DNA of 64,000 bases from CBDHGY01 sp965263325 (GTDB lineage: Bacteria > Pseudomonadota > Alphaproteobacteria > Caulobacterales > Hyphomonadaceae): positions 1,054,001 to 1,118,000 of the forward strand of contig CBDHGY010000002.1 of NCBI GenBank assembly GCA_965263325.1. The letters run 5' to 3'. Position numbers and translations under genes: made by a program. Under the pieces are notes generated by a model, which saw only the letters and a program-made list of their open reading frames with translations, did no database searches and was not told the origin of the DNA. The first letter of the stretch is position 1. Every line of letters starts with the position of its first letter. Positions 36,687 to 45,187 of this stretch are shown here, piece by piece.

Positions 36687-36711
36687 ATATATGTTATATA
36701 ATAACATATAT
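36687..36711. promoter_or_regulatory. 25-bp AT-rich perfect palindrome upstream of the second tonB
   Basis: Arms ATATATGTTAT and ATAACATATAT are exact inverted repeats around a 3-bp spacer. It ends 19 bp before the second tonB ATG and covers the candidate -10 box. Perfect arms of this length suit a dimeric repressor operator; the protein is unknown. Confidence 0.55.
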
Positions 36712-36724
36712 TACGTCGCGTCAA
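36695..36724 (-). promoter_or_regulatory. Candidate promoter of the second tonB
   Basis: On the minus strand TTGACG (36719-36724) is followed after 18 bp by TATATA (36695-36700), placing the start site about 20 nt before the ATG. The -10 box falls inside the palindrome at 36687-36711. Confidence 0.35.
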
Positions 36725-36756
36725 TCCGAATCTGTCAGTTTTCTATGGCAGAAATG

Positions 36757-36785
36757 AAAAACGGGGAGACCTCATGGTCTCCCCG
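36757..36785 (-). terminator. Rho-independent terminator between the two tonB genes
   Basis: Perfect 10-bp arms CGGGGAGACC and GGTCTCCCCG with a 4-nt loop, followed on the minus strand by TTTTTC. It lies 29 bases after the first tonB stop and should end most of the exb-tonB transcript. Confidence 0.9.
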
Positions 36786-36814
36786 CATCAAATTTTTGAT
36801 CTACTCGATAAGTA

Positions 36815-37441
36815 TTATTGGTCGAGGGTAAACTCGAGCGGGTAAATCACATTCCGGCGTTCTGCCGGCTTTCCGCGAACAATCTTCGGCGCGAACTCCA
36901 CCCGAGAGACGGCTCGCTCCGCTGCACGCTTGAACACATCATCGGTACAGGTCGCCACGATGTCTTTCGGTTTGCCGCGCGTATCCACATTGAACTTAAC
37001 GTCGCAGCTACCTTCCTTTTCGCGCTGAAGCGCACGTTCAGGATACTCTGCAACTGGTGGCCGAATAGGTTGCGCGTCGCGATCTGAAATCGCGATCGGA
37101 TCAATCGCCAAGGACTGAACACGCTCCACTTTCAACTCAGTTGGTGCAGCCCCTTTGATTTCCGGTGTAGGAAGATCAATGTCAGACTTCGTCGTTTGAA
37201 GCTTTGGCGGCGGTGGTGGCTTATCGGCAGAATCCAGCTTTTTCGGTTTTGCACGCTGGCGAGACCGAATTTCGCTTTCCTGTCTTTGCGGTGTGATCGA
37301 CTCGAGCTCCGGCAAGGCATCTGCTTCGCCGGGTGCATCATAGCCACTGATGACGACCCACATGAAAGTGAACAGGCCGAACGTAACAGCAGCTGCTGCT
37401 GGCGCCCCTAGCCCCAAACGCGCGATTGCATTTGAAAACAT
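36815..37441 (-). CDS. tonB: TonB-like energy transducer (first copy)
   Basis: 208 aa. Short N-terminal tail, one membrane helix (about 14-33, AAAVTFGLFTFMWVVISGY), a Pro/Lys-rich periplasmic stretch with PPPPPK, and a C-terminal TonB domain (about 128-208: YPERALQREKEGSCDVKFNV, ending VIYPLEFTLDQ). It lies 13 bases after the second exbD. It transmits proton-motive force from ExbB-ExbD to TonB-dependent receptors, two of which are encoded in this window. Confidence 0.9.
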   Translation of the reverse strand: MFSNAIARLGLGAPAAAAVTFGLFTFMWVVISGYDAPGEADALPELESITPQRQESEIRSRQRAKPKKLDSADKPPPPPKLQTTKSDIDLPTPEIKGAAPTELKVERVQSLAIDPIAISDRDAQPIRPPVAEYPERALQREKEGSCDVKFNVDTRGKPKDIVATCTDDVFKRAAERAVSRVEFAPKIVRGKPAERRNVIYPLEFTLDQ

Positions 37442-37454
37442 TTCCTAGGCCTCC

Positions 37455-37874
37455 TTAAAATTCTGACTCAGTCGCGATGTGGACCGGGCGATAGCCTTCG
37501 ATACCTGAAATCACTTCAAGCACATCGACCAGAGCCCGCGCTTCAGAGTTCTTGTCTGTTTGTACAACAATTTCACCCTGCGGGCTATCCTTACGCATCT
37601 CCCGGATCATGAAGCCGAGCTCTGCGAGATCCACTTCTTCCTTGTTGATGTGATATTTCGACTCAGCATCGATCGCTACAAGCACACCGAGCTGCTTCAC
37701 CTTAACATCATTTTCAACATCCTGACGTTCGATCAACGCACCTGGCTCAACAATGAATTGTGCCGTTACGATAAAGAAAATCAGCAGGATAAACACGACA
37801 TCGAGCATAGGTGTCAGGTTTACATCATCTGCACCGCCGGAGTTCGCTGTTGGTTGGCGTTTCCGTCTAGCCAT
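37455..37874 (-). CDS. exbD: ExbD-family proton channel component (second copy)
   Basis: 139 aa. A basic cytoplasmic tail, then the membrane helix with the essential Asp25 in LTPMLDVVFILLIFFIVTAQF, then the periplasmic ExbD domain. It differs strongly from the adjacent exbD outside the helix, so the pair could form a heteromeric ExbD dimer, as reported for some TonB systems. Starts 4 bases after the first exbD stop. Confidence 0.92.
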   Translation of the reverse strand: MARRKRQPTANSGGADDVNLTPMLDVVFILLIFFIVTAQFIVEPGALIERQDVENDVKVKQLGVLVAIDAESKYHINKEEVDLAELGFMIREMRKDSPQGEIVVQTDKNSEARALVDVLEVISGIEGYRPVHIATESEF

Positions 37875-37878
37875 ACTC

Positions 37879-38295
37879 TTACTCCTCTGCGTCCAGAACG
37901 ATGTTTACCTGCTCAACCTGCGCGCCAGCCGCCTGGTCCCGAATCGAGAGAAGCACACCGTTTTTAGCATTCGGGTGCGCCTGAATGATCACAGGCATGC
38001 CAGGTGTTTCCGCGCGCAATCTTTCGATATTACCGCGAACGCTAGACAGGTTCGTCAGACGACGGTTTACCGTAATCGTGCTCGATTCATCCACACGAAT
38101 GAGGATAGTTGGAACAGGATCTGGCGGCTCAATCTGGTTTTGGTTTGAAGGTGGCGGCGGCTCAACCAGCAGGGCTTTCTCCTGCAGGAAGGTCGACGTC
38201 ACAATGAAGAAGATGAGCAGGATGAACACAACGTCCAGCATTGGCGTCAGATCAACATCTGTTTCTTCGGCTTGTCGTTTTATTCGTCCGCGCAT
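37879..38295 (-). CDS. exbD: ExbD-family proton channel component (first copy)
   Basis: 138 aa. The membrane helix LTPMLDVVFILLIFFIVTSTF carries the essential proton-carrying Asp21; a Pro-rich linker follows and then the periplasmic domain. The start shares one base with the exbB stop, indicating coupled translation of the channel subunits. Confidence 0.93.
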   Translation of the reverse strand: MRGRIKRQAEETDVDLTPMLDVVFILLIFFIVTSTFLQEKALLVEPPPPSNQNQIEPPDPVPTILIRVDESSTITVNRRLTNLSSVRGNIERLRAETPGMPVIIQAHPNAKNGVLLSIRDQAAGAQVEQVNIVLDAEE

Positions 38296-38816
38296 CAGCC
38301 AACCTCCATCTGGTCTTCAACCGTCTGGATGGCGCGCTTCACGCGCTGATCCATGCTTGACGTGAAAATGATGCCGGAAATCGACGCAACCATGCCCGCC
38401 ATTGTCGGGATCGTTGCCTGAGACACGCCTTCCGACATCGCTTTGGCATCTGCGCCGTCTGTCACGGCCATAACGTCAAACACTGTCACCATTCCGGTCA
38501 CGGTGCCGAGCAATCCGAGCAAAGGTGCCAAAGCGACGAGCGCTTTGGTTAAGGTCACGTTTTGCTCAGCTTTCATTCGCACTTCAGAGACAAGCTTGTC
38601 TTTAACCCAGTGCGCCATAATCGACTTACGATCGGAGCGCGAACGCCACTCCTCAATCGCTTCATCTGCTACTGCCTTGTGTGCGAAACGGAAATACATT
38701 TCCCGCTCCAAGATCAATGCCCACATCGCAAAGGTTGCGAACATGATCCATAGAAGCACCGGACCCCCACGGGTCAGGAAGGCTTGCAGCTCAGGAATTC
38801 CAAGGAGACTACTCAT
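38295..38816 (-). CDS. exbB: ExbB-family proton channel protein (short, ExbB2-like)
   Basis: 173 aa, shorter than E. coli ExbB and without an N-terminal extension, as in TonB2-type systems. Three membrane helices; the MotA/TolQ/ExbB signature is APLLGLLGTVTGMVTVF, with the second conserved helix at TIPTMAGMVASISGIIF. Forms the pentameric channel around the ExbD dimer. Confidence 0.93.
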   Translation of the reverse strand: MSSLLGIPELQAFLTRGGPVLLWIMFATFAMWALILEREMYFRFAHKAVADEAIEEWRSRSDRKSIMAHWVKDKLVSEVRMKAEQNVTLTKALVALAPLLGLLGTVTGMVTVFDVMAVTDGADAKAMSEGVSQATIPTMAGMVASISGIIFTSSMDQRVKRAIQTVEDQMEVG

Positions 38817-38853
38817 TCAGTCATACCTTTTTGGTTTCCTTTCCAGGCGGCCG

Positions 38854-40254
38854 TTAAGCCGCCCCTCCTTCGGCTTTGTCCGCAACCAGACCAGCGGCCT
38901 GCTCGTCGAGGATCTGCTGATTACCGCGCGCCATTGAAGACGACACAGCGTGTAGCAGGAGTAGCGGAATAGCAGCGATCAGACCCATAACCGTGGTCAT
39001 AAGTGCGGTTGAAATACCGCCCGCCATGGTCCGAGGATCACCGGTTCCGTAGATGGTGATCGACGTAAAGGTCTGGATCATACCGATAACGGTACCAAGC
39101 AGTCCGAGAAGCGGAGCAACCGCGGCAAGCACTTTGATGATGTCATTAAAGCGCTCGATACGTGGCGACTCGCGAAGGATCTGCTCATCGAGTTTTAGCT
39201 CAAGAGTTTCGATGTCCTGCGAGCGGTGGTTCTCATAAGTATCGAACACACGTGCAAGCGGGTTGCCTGTACCGGCTTTTTTGGTCTTCGCCGTTCTACG
39301 CATTGCACCACCCATCGTGAACAGTGTGAAGATCTTGTAGAACGCAAGCGCTGCGCCGATTGCAAGCAAGGCGATAATGATCTTGCCGATCGGACCACCG
39401 TCTGCGATCCGGTCATTCAGTGATTTTTGAGTAAGACCGAATGTTTCGAGCAGTTTACCGCGTTGCGGATCGATTGGTGCCCGAACAACGTCACCAGCAT
39501 CTGCTCGGATAAGTTTCGCCATACCTGATTTGAAAGCACCTGTTGGCTGCTTTTTGTACATGGTGAGAAGCTTTTTCTTGCCAGCTGGCGTATCAACTTC
39601 TTTCACGTTGACGAATCTGCCGCCGTCTGTGGTTGCTGCTGTGAAGACACCGATCCGCATTAATTCCATCTCAGCATTGGTGTCGCCGTCGCCAGCATTT
39701 GCGACCTCAGCCATGAAAGTTTTCACTTCAGATTGAGCGACCATTTCCTGAAGAATGGCTTTTGGCAGAGAGTCCAAATCCTGACGGGTTGGCAATGTAC
39801 GTGCTGTGGCAACGCGTGACAGGGCTTCTGTTCGTCCTGGATAATTGAAGCTCGACAGAGAGTCGTCGATGATTGGACGTGTTTCTTCAGCGGCTTGACG
39901 GAACTGGCCGAGCAATTCGCCGAAGTCACCGGCTTCTGTTTCCAGCTGAGTTGCAAGCTCGCTGAGCTGCGCTTCATTTGTATCGAACTCAGCCGCCAAT
40001 TCACGCCCGCGTGCTTCAGACGCGTTTAGTTCGGTACGAGCGCGGCCAAGTTCAGCCGCTTGATTATCCCGGTCTCGCTGGAATTGCTGAAGACGCTGCT
40101 GGTCTTCCTGAGACATTTGCGTGGAATCACGGCGGATCGCATCAAGAACCGTGCTCAGCGATTGCGCTTGAACAGGTGCAGCTACCACCATGGAACTAAG
40201 ACCAAGAACCGCTGCGGCTCCCAGAGCTTTTAAAGAGAGAATTTTCTTTGACAT
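38854..40254 (-). CDS. TtpC-like large ExbB/TolQ-family protein with periplasmic coiled coil
   Basis: About 466 aa from the ATG at 40254. Signal peptide (LSSMVVAAPVQAQ), a long coiled coil (about 35-120), a periplasmic alpha-rich region, then a C-terminal MotA/TolQ/ExbB domain (APLLGLLGTVIGMIQTF) with three membrane helices. This is the architecture of TtpC, the extra component required by the Vibrio TonB2 system. Located between DUF3450 and exbB as in those operons. It probably couples a second ring or adaptor to the ExbB-ExbD motor. Confidence 0.88.
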   Translation of the reverse strand: MSKKILSLKALGAAAVLGLSSMVVAAPVQAQSLSTVLDAIRRDSTQMSQEDQQRLQQFQRDRDNQAAELGRARTELNASEARGRELAAEFDTNEAQLSELATQLETEAGDFGELLGQFRQAAEETRPIIDDSLSSFNYPGRTEALSRVATARTLPTRQDLDSLPKAILQEMVAQSEVKTFMAEVANAGDGDTNAEMELMRIGVFTAATTDGGRFVNVKEVDTPAGKKKLLTMYKKQPTGAFKSGMAKLIRADAGDVVRAPIDPQRGKLLETFGLTQKSLNDRIADGGPIGKIIIALLAIGAALAFYKIFTLFTMGGAMRRTAKTKKAGTGNPLARVFDTYENHRSQDIETLELKLDEQILRESPRIERFNDIIKVLAAVAPLLGLLGTVIGMIQTFTSITIYGTGDPRTMAGGISTALMTTVMGLIAAIPLLLLHAVSSSMARGNQQILDEQAAGLVADKAEGGAA

Positions 40255-40279
40255 TGAAATATACCTTCTAATCCCTGGG

Positions 40280-41089
40280 TTACTGCGCTTCAGCCAGCGA
40301 ATCGAACAACGTAACCGGCGCGTAGAGAACCTCTTCACCTGTCAGCTTTTTCACGACTTTTACGGCTTGTTTGATGTCCGCGATGTAGCTGCCGCTAACT
40401 TCCTGCCACTTATCACCTTCTGCCGCACTACGGTCGTAGCGGTAGGCTTTGCGTTCGTCGGCAGACATCATCAGCAGCGCAACGCGGCCATACTGGAACA
40501 TCGTCACTGTTGTTGTCTCGGTGCTCGGGTCGTTCGGATTTACCGTGCTTTCCTCTTCCCAAGTATCAACTGTTGAACCGTACTGCATCTCGTTTTGATA
40601 GGCTTCAATGATCAGGCGGTATTTTTCAGCCGGCGGGATGTCCGCGCGATCCATAATCACATCAAGGCCCGCAAGAGATTCTTTGCGCTCAGCAATTCTG
40701 AACGGAAGGTCTTTGTCGACAAAGTTCTTCAGGTCATCAACCATGGTGACCATCATTGGAACCATCTGCGCTGTGATTTCATCCACTCGCCCGAGCTGTT
40801 CTTCAAGCGACACAAGTTCGCGACGCTGACTTTCGACAACTTTTTCCTGCTGAGCAACAAAGAGCTTCGATGCATCTGTCTTTTGCAGGATGGTGCGATA
40901 CTCGCGGACCATCTCCTGGCGCTCATCATCAAGTTGGTTGATGCGCACTTGAGTCCGCTCAGCCTGACGCGTCGCATTTTCACCAGTATCAAGCGCTGAA
41001 CGCAACTGCGCCTGCGCTGGCAGAGCCGAAGCTCCGAATACCAGAGCCGCAATGAACGCGCCTCTTGCTGGGTTGAGACCAATTTTCAT
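40280..41089 (-). CDS. DUF3450 family periplasmic protein of the TonB2-type operon
   Basis: 269 aa. Signal peptide ending ALPAQAQ (about residue 28), a coiled coil (about 40-105: TQVRINQLDDERQEMVREYR), then a mixed domain with AAEGDKWQEV and LFDSLAEAQ at the end, typical of DUF3450. First gene of the operon. Its biochemical role is not established; in other bacteria it is consistently adjacent to ttpC-like genes. GAGAGG lies 8 nt before the ATG. Confidence 0.88.
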   Translation of the reverse strand: MKIGLNPARGAFIAALVFGASALPAQAQLRSALDTGENATRQAERTQVRINQLDDERQEMVREYRTILQKTDASKLFVAQQEKVVESQRRELVSLEEQLGRVDEITAQMVPMMVTMVDDLKNFVDKDLPFRIAERKESLAGLDVIMDRADIPPAEKYRLIIEAYQNEMQYGSTVDTWEEESTVNPNDPSTETTTVTMFQYGRVALLMMSADERKAYRYDRSAAEGDKWQEVSGSYIADIKQAVKVVKKLTGEEVLYAPVTLFDSLAEAQ

Positions 41090-41504
41090 AGTGTCCGCCT
41101 CTCACTCTCTACGAAGGGGGCGTGCGGGAATCGCACGCGAAAAAATCCATATTTCCAGTCGCACCATACGAGCTGGCTTAAATGAGGCAACACACACGAG
41201 CCCCGATCAATAAAACAAGTGAAACACCAGGACACCGCCGTCCCATGCATCTCCCCTGAGCAATTGGAGTGTTCACCACTCTCTCATTGTCTGCCGTTAA
41301 TCAGCGTTGTTTAACGATGATTAGACGACGCTAGCAATCCGGTAAATACGATTCAACCAAGATTACCGCTGCGACACAATTCTTAGCCTGACGCGGCACA
41401 TACGCAACACGCGATGTGCAGATGCGGTGAAATTTTCGCGTAAAGCGGATACTTCTCCAAACTTCGTGCATGTTACTTTATTACAAAATCGCAATCAAGC
41501 CTGC
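41090..41504. other. 415-bp intergenic leader upstream of the TonB2-type operon
   Basis: No gene is seen here. A hairpin (41120-41138, arms GCGTGCG and CGCACGC with a 5-nt loop) lies 31 bases before the DUF3450 start and would be in its transcript leader. No convincing promoter hexamer pair or iron-box-like palindrome was found by eye, although an iron-regulated promoter might be expected. Confidence 0.5.
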
Positions 41505-41579
41505 TGGCTGGGGCGCCAGGATTCGAACCTGGGAATGCCGATACCAAAAACCGGTGCCTTACCACTTGGCGACGCCCCA
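41505..41579 (-). tRNA. tRNA-Gln (anticodon TTG)
   Basis: 75 nt with encoded CCA after discriminator G. Acceptor arms TGGGGCG/CGCCCCA, anticodon stem CCGGT/ATCGG (one G-T pair) with loop TTTTGGT, T arm CCAGG-TTCGAAT-CCTGG. Confidence 0.96.
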
Positions 41580-41664
41580 GCAGGAAGAAGCGGGAAATAA
41601 CCGCAAGCGCGCCAGCTTGCAAGCGTTGGGCGTGTTCATTTCCCAGTTTTTTGCAAGAACACTG

Positions 41665-42150
41665 TTAACTTGCTGAGCTGGATCGGAATTTTCGCCGGAG
41701 TGCAACGAAAACAGCGGCTAAAGTTATAAGGCTCGCAGCAATAAACAATCCGAGCTTCCAGGGCGTGACCCACGCTTTATGGACAACCACTTCTGAGTTG
41801 CCGCTGAGCGCCATAACTTGAATGACGCCTTCAGTAAGATCAACGGGGACCGCACAAATACCGGGCAATGCTAACCAGCGGCCGGGGCGTCCAAAGAATA
41901 GCAGCGCCATGCCTGTAAAAAAACACCCATAAACAATTGGATACAGAACATCGAGGCTCGCCGTTGTCCAAATGTGTGCACGCTTTTGCTCTTCAGAAAG
42001 CGTACCCAAATAAGCCGCGATTTCATCTGGCTTCCACATTTCATCGATCAGTGTGAAATCATATGCTCGCATTACGGACACAAATCCGATCCAGATGAGA
42101 ACCTGCACTAGGACAAGCACCCACAAGATGCGCGTTCCAGTCAGCGACAT
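41665..42150 (-). CDS. Four-helix membrane protein of unknown function
   Basis: About 161 aa from the ATG at 42150, two bases after the upstream stop; a TTG two codons earlier is possible. Four hydrophobic helices (about 8-26, 64-84, 90-112 and 130-150) and a basic tail. No known motif. Last gene of a probable operon with the CinA-like and serine hydrolase genes. Confidence 0.7.
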   Translation of the reverse strand: MSLTGTRILWVLVLVQVLIWIGFVSVMRAYDFTLIDEMWKPDEIAAYLGTLSEEQKRAHIWTTASLDVLYPIVYGCFFTGMALLFFGRPGRWLALPGICAVPVDLTEGVIQVMALSGNSEVVVHKAWVTPWKLGLFIAASLITLAAVFVALRRKFRSSSAS

Positions 42151-42152
42151 TG

Positions 42153-42923
42153 TCAACTTCCCTCTCCTTTAAGCGTTACCGGATCGGCACCGCCTAAACG
42201 AACAATTTCGAACAGATCTGATTCTACGGCCGCAAGCATGCTTTCATCTGTGCCGCTCGCGACAAGACTTACCCCGTTATCCTCAAGGCTGCGAAACCAG
42301 GGATAAGAGCCAAACGATACAGTGTTGTATTTCTCGGCAAGCGCGCCCAGCGGCTCAGCAATATCCCCCTCGCGCAGTCCTTTGCCTTGTACGGTCAGCT
42401 GGTAAAGCCGTGCCCCGCCCTCCAATCGATGGCCAACATCCTCGAGCATGGCTCGCGCGATTTGCGGGACCCCCGCCAAGGTAAACACATTGCCAGTCTG
42501 AAAGCCCGGTGCGCCGGAAACGGGATTTTTGATCAAGCTTGCGCCCTCGGGAATTCTCGCCATTCGTTGACGCGCGCTCGTAAACTCAGTTCCCATTTCC
42601 GCGTAACGCTCTGCCAGAAATGTCATAACCTCGGGATGATGATCGATGGGTACCCCAAAAGCGGCGGCGACGGCATCGGCCGTGATGTCGTCGTGCGTCG
42701 GCCCGATCCCCCCAGTTGTGAAGACATATGTATGAGCGCTGCGAAGCTCATTAATTGCATAAACGATGTCATCTTGATCATCACTGACAATCCGACATTC
42801 TTTTACGGGTATGCCAAGCGGTCGCAGATAGTCTGCAATGTTCTTGAGGTTTATGTCACGCGTGCGCCCTGAAAGAAGCTCATCGCCGATTAGGAGAACA
42901 GCAGCTGTTGGATCGCCGCTCAT
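42153..42923 (-). CDS. CinA-like molybdopterin-binding domain protein
   Basis: 256 aa. The MoCF_biosynth domain is clear: GDELLSG (about 13-19), FTTGGIGPTHDD (about 68-79), PGFQTGNVFTLAGVP. It lacks the C-terminal nicotinamide-nucleotide amidase domain of full CinA, so it resembles the short CinA/COG1058 group, some of which hydrolyse ADP-ribose-type compounds; activity here is unproven. Overlaps the serine hydrolase gene by four bases. Confidence 0.85.
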   Translation of the reverse strand: MSGDPTAAVLLIGDELLSGRTRDINLKNIADYLRPLGIPVKECRIVSDDQDDIVYAINELRSAHTYVFTTGGIGPTHDDITADAVAAAFGVPIDHHPEVMTFLAERYAEMGTEFTSARQRMARIPEGASLIKNPVSGAPGFQTGNVFTLAGVPQIARAMLEDVGHRLEGGARLYQLTVQGKGLREGDIAEPLGALAEKYNTVSFGSYPWFRSLEDNGVSLVASGTDESMLAAVESDLFEIVRLGGADPVTLKGEGS

Positions 42924-44233
42924 TCCGGAAGTTCATTGTAGACGAGCTTGGCCGAAATCTCGCGAAAATCAGTCTTCTCGGGCGCATTGCTTTCGAACAG
43001 CTGAACCATACCAATAAAGTAAAGATCATTCACGGGATCGATCCAGAACCAGGTTTTTGCCGCCCCACCCCAGAAAAATGTTCCCTTTCCGTATTCGACG
43101 CCTCGCTTTTCGGGCTCGTCTATAACACCGAAACCGAGTCCAAAGCCTAGACCGTCATACACCTCCTCATCGAGCGAACCGGTCGACCACATATCCATTT
43201 CATCCGCCAGACGATTGGACCGCATCATTTTCACAGTTTCTGGCTTCAATAGTCTTTGCCCATTATAGTTTCCACCATTGAGCATTGCCTGACAAAAGAC
43301 TGCATAATCATCCATGGTTGAAACAAGCCCGCCACCCCCAGACTCAAACGCGATGGTGTCTTTCTTAAACATCACCGTTTCAAACGGAACTGGCACCATC
43401 TGCCCCGTCTCAGGATCATATCCAAACACCTGACTAAGTCGGTCATACTTTTGTTCGGGGACATAAAAGGCAGTATCCTTCATACCGAGCGGGACGAAAA
43501 TGTGTTCGTCGAAATATTCCCCTAATGTCTTTCCAGAAATGCGCTCGATAATTGCGCCCTGTAAATCAACGGCAATGGAATATTCCCATCTCTCACCCGG
43601 TTGAAAGAGCATCGGTGTTTCGGCAACTCTATTCACCAGGGTTTTCAAATCTGGTGAGCGAAGAATTTCCTTGCCCCTAAAGGCTGCGTTCACGGGATCA
43701 TCACCTGACAAGCCATAGCCATAACCAGCTGTGTGGCTCATGAGTTCCGCTAAAGTGGGGGAGCGATCCAGAGGTTCAAATTGCCATTCCCCGGTCTCAT
43801 CTTGCCCAGCAAGAACCTGCAAATTGCCGAGTTCAGGCAAGAATTTTGTCACAGGATCATCCAGCTTCCATTTGCCCTGCTCATATAGCTGCATCATGGC
43901 AACGCCGGTTATGGGCTTCGACATCGAATAAATACGATAAATCGTATCGTCCTCGATCGGCTTCTTTGCGATTACATCACGCAATCCAAATTGCGTTTCG
44001 GAGACTATCTCACCACCTTGAACAAGCCGCGTGTGAATACCGTAAAGCTGCCCATCAAGCACAAACTGCTTCATGCGGTGTTCGAGTGCTTCGAGCCTTT
44101 CTTTATCAAGTTCAATCGGTTGGGCATCTGCTTCTGCAGGTGTTGTAAGTTGTGCATCGGGAGCCGCAAAGCCCGCGCAAGCGCTGACGATCAGCGCTGC
44201 CATTCCTGCAGCAATCAAATTTCGCTTGGTCAT
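42920..44233 (-). CDS. Exported serine hydrolase, beta-lactamase class C/esterase family
   Basis: 437 aa from the ATG at 44233, with AAGGA 5 nt upstream; a longer frame lacks a signal sequence. Lipobox VSAC (Cys19) predicts a lipoprotein. The SxxK catalytic motif is SMSK (103-106) and the Tyr motif is WEYSIAVDLQG; the C-terminal GGAAKTWFWID region replaces the KTG box. The family includes class C beta-lactamases, D-alanyl carboxypeptidases and esterases, and members like this one are usually esterases. Confidence 0.87.
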   Translation of the reverse strand: MTKRNLIAAGMAALIVSACAGFAAPDAQLTTPAEADAQPIELDKERLEALEHRMKQFVLDGQLYGIHTRLVQGGEIVSETQFGLRDVIAKKPIEDDTIYRIYSMSKPITGVAMMQLYEQGKWKLDDPVTKFLPELGNLQVLAGQDETGEWQFEPLDRSPTLAELMSHTAGYGYGLSGDDPVNAAFRGKEILRSPDLKTLVNRVAETPMLFQPGERWEYSIAVDLQGAIIERISGKTLGEYFDEHIFVPLGMKDTAFYVPEQKYDRLSQVFGYDPETGQMVPVPFETVMFKKDTIAFESGGGGLVSTMDDYAVFCQAMLNGGNYNGQRLLKPETVKMMRSNRLADEMDMWSTGSLDEEVYDGLGFGLGFGVIDEPEKRGVEYGKGTFFWGGAAKTWFWIDPVNDLYFIGMVQLFESNAPEKTDFREISAKLVYNELPE

Positions 44234-44288
44234 ATATTCCTTTGAGGACCTTATTTCTGGGGCCCGATCTTGAGAGATTCTCTTAAAT

Positions 44289-45134
44289 TTATGGTGTGAA
44301 GTACGGACGATCACCTTTTACCGTTGCGCGTTCCATAATCCTAATCTCAGGAAAATAGTCAGACGCAGCATAGTGCTGACAAGCTCTATTGTCCCAGAAG
44401 GCAAGCGAACCTGGAGCCCAGCGGAATCGGCATTGATATTCTGGGAGCCAAGCCTGCTGATAGAGGAACATGAGTAGCTCATCGGATTCTTCACGGTCCA
44501 TGCCCTTAATATGGTCCGTAAATGCAATGTTCACGTAAATTAGGCGCTCACCTGTTTCGGGATGTGTGCGAATAACTGGATGCTCAACCGGTGGATATTT
44601 GTCGTGAAGCGTGGAAGCCTCCTTGTTGAGCCTTTTTGCAAAAACACGAGCGATGTCGTGCACCGCGGTTAACTTGCAAAGTTTTTCTTTCAGCTCATCA
44701 TCCAGACGCTCATATGCCAACACCATATTGGAAAAGAGTGTATCCCCGCCAACTTCCGGCAGCTCGATCGCTCTAAGGATCGAGCCTAGTGAAGGTTCAG
44801 GTCGCCAAGTCACATCGCTGTGCCAATTGTTTTCAGATCCACGCGATTTTGGACCGTGCGCAATGCGCAATATCTCCGGATCCGGCTGATCCTTTGGCGT
44901 TGCCGGATGAATTTCCAACTCACCAAATCCTCTCGCGAATTCGAGATGCTGCGAGCGGCTTATGTCCTGATCTCGGAAAAATACGACTTTGTATTGCAAA
45001 AGTGCTCGGCGGACTTCCTGGATTAGCGCGTCATCAACGGCGGCGAGATCTGCCCCGATCAGTTCAGCTCCGATGGCAGGAGACATCGGGCGCGGTGTAA
45101 ACCGTGTAAACGGCTCTGTAGCGTCATATGGCAT
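44289..45134 (-). CDS. TauD/TfdA-family Fe(II)/2-oxoglutarate dioxygenase
   Basis: 281 aa from the ATG at 45134, with GGAGG 7 nt upstream; a GTG five codons earlier is unlikely. Iron ligands His105 and Asp107 (NNWHSDVTW) and a distal His in FWDNRACQHYAASDYFP, plus the 2-oxoglutarate Arg (IRIMERATV), match the family. Substrate may be taurine, an alkylsulfate or another carboxylate; there is no taurine transporter nearby. Divergent from map. Confidence 0.9.
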   Translation of the reverse strand: MPYDATEPFTRFTPRPMSPAIGAELIGADLAAVDDALIQEVRRALLQYKVVFFRDQDISRSQHLEFARGFGELEIHPATPKDQPDPEILRIAHGPKSRGSENNWHSDVTWRPEPSLGSILRAIELPEVGGDTLFSNMVLAYERLDDELKEKLCKLTAVHDIARVFAKRLNKEASTLHDKYPPVEHPVIRTHPETGERLIYVNIAFTDHIKGMDREESDELLMFLYQQAWLPEYQCRFRWAPGSLAFWDNRACQHYAASDYFPEIRIMERATVKGDRPYFTP

Positions 45135-45187
45135 TATCAATCCTCCCACCTTTTAAGATACACAAAAAGCGCTGAGACGTAAGAGGA

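Noticed and set aside
41120..41138. Hairpin upstream of the DUF3450 gene as a terminator for tRNA-Gln
   Set aside because: It is about 370 bases downstream of the tRNA on the minus strand and lies in the expected DUF3450 leader; on the minus strand it is not followed by T residues.
41090..41504. Fur-box search upstream of the TonB2-type operon
   Set aside because: No 19-bp inverted repeat resembling an iron box was seen by eye; cannot exclude a degenerate site.
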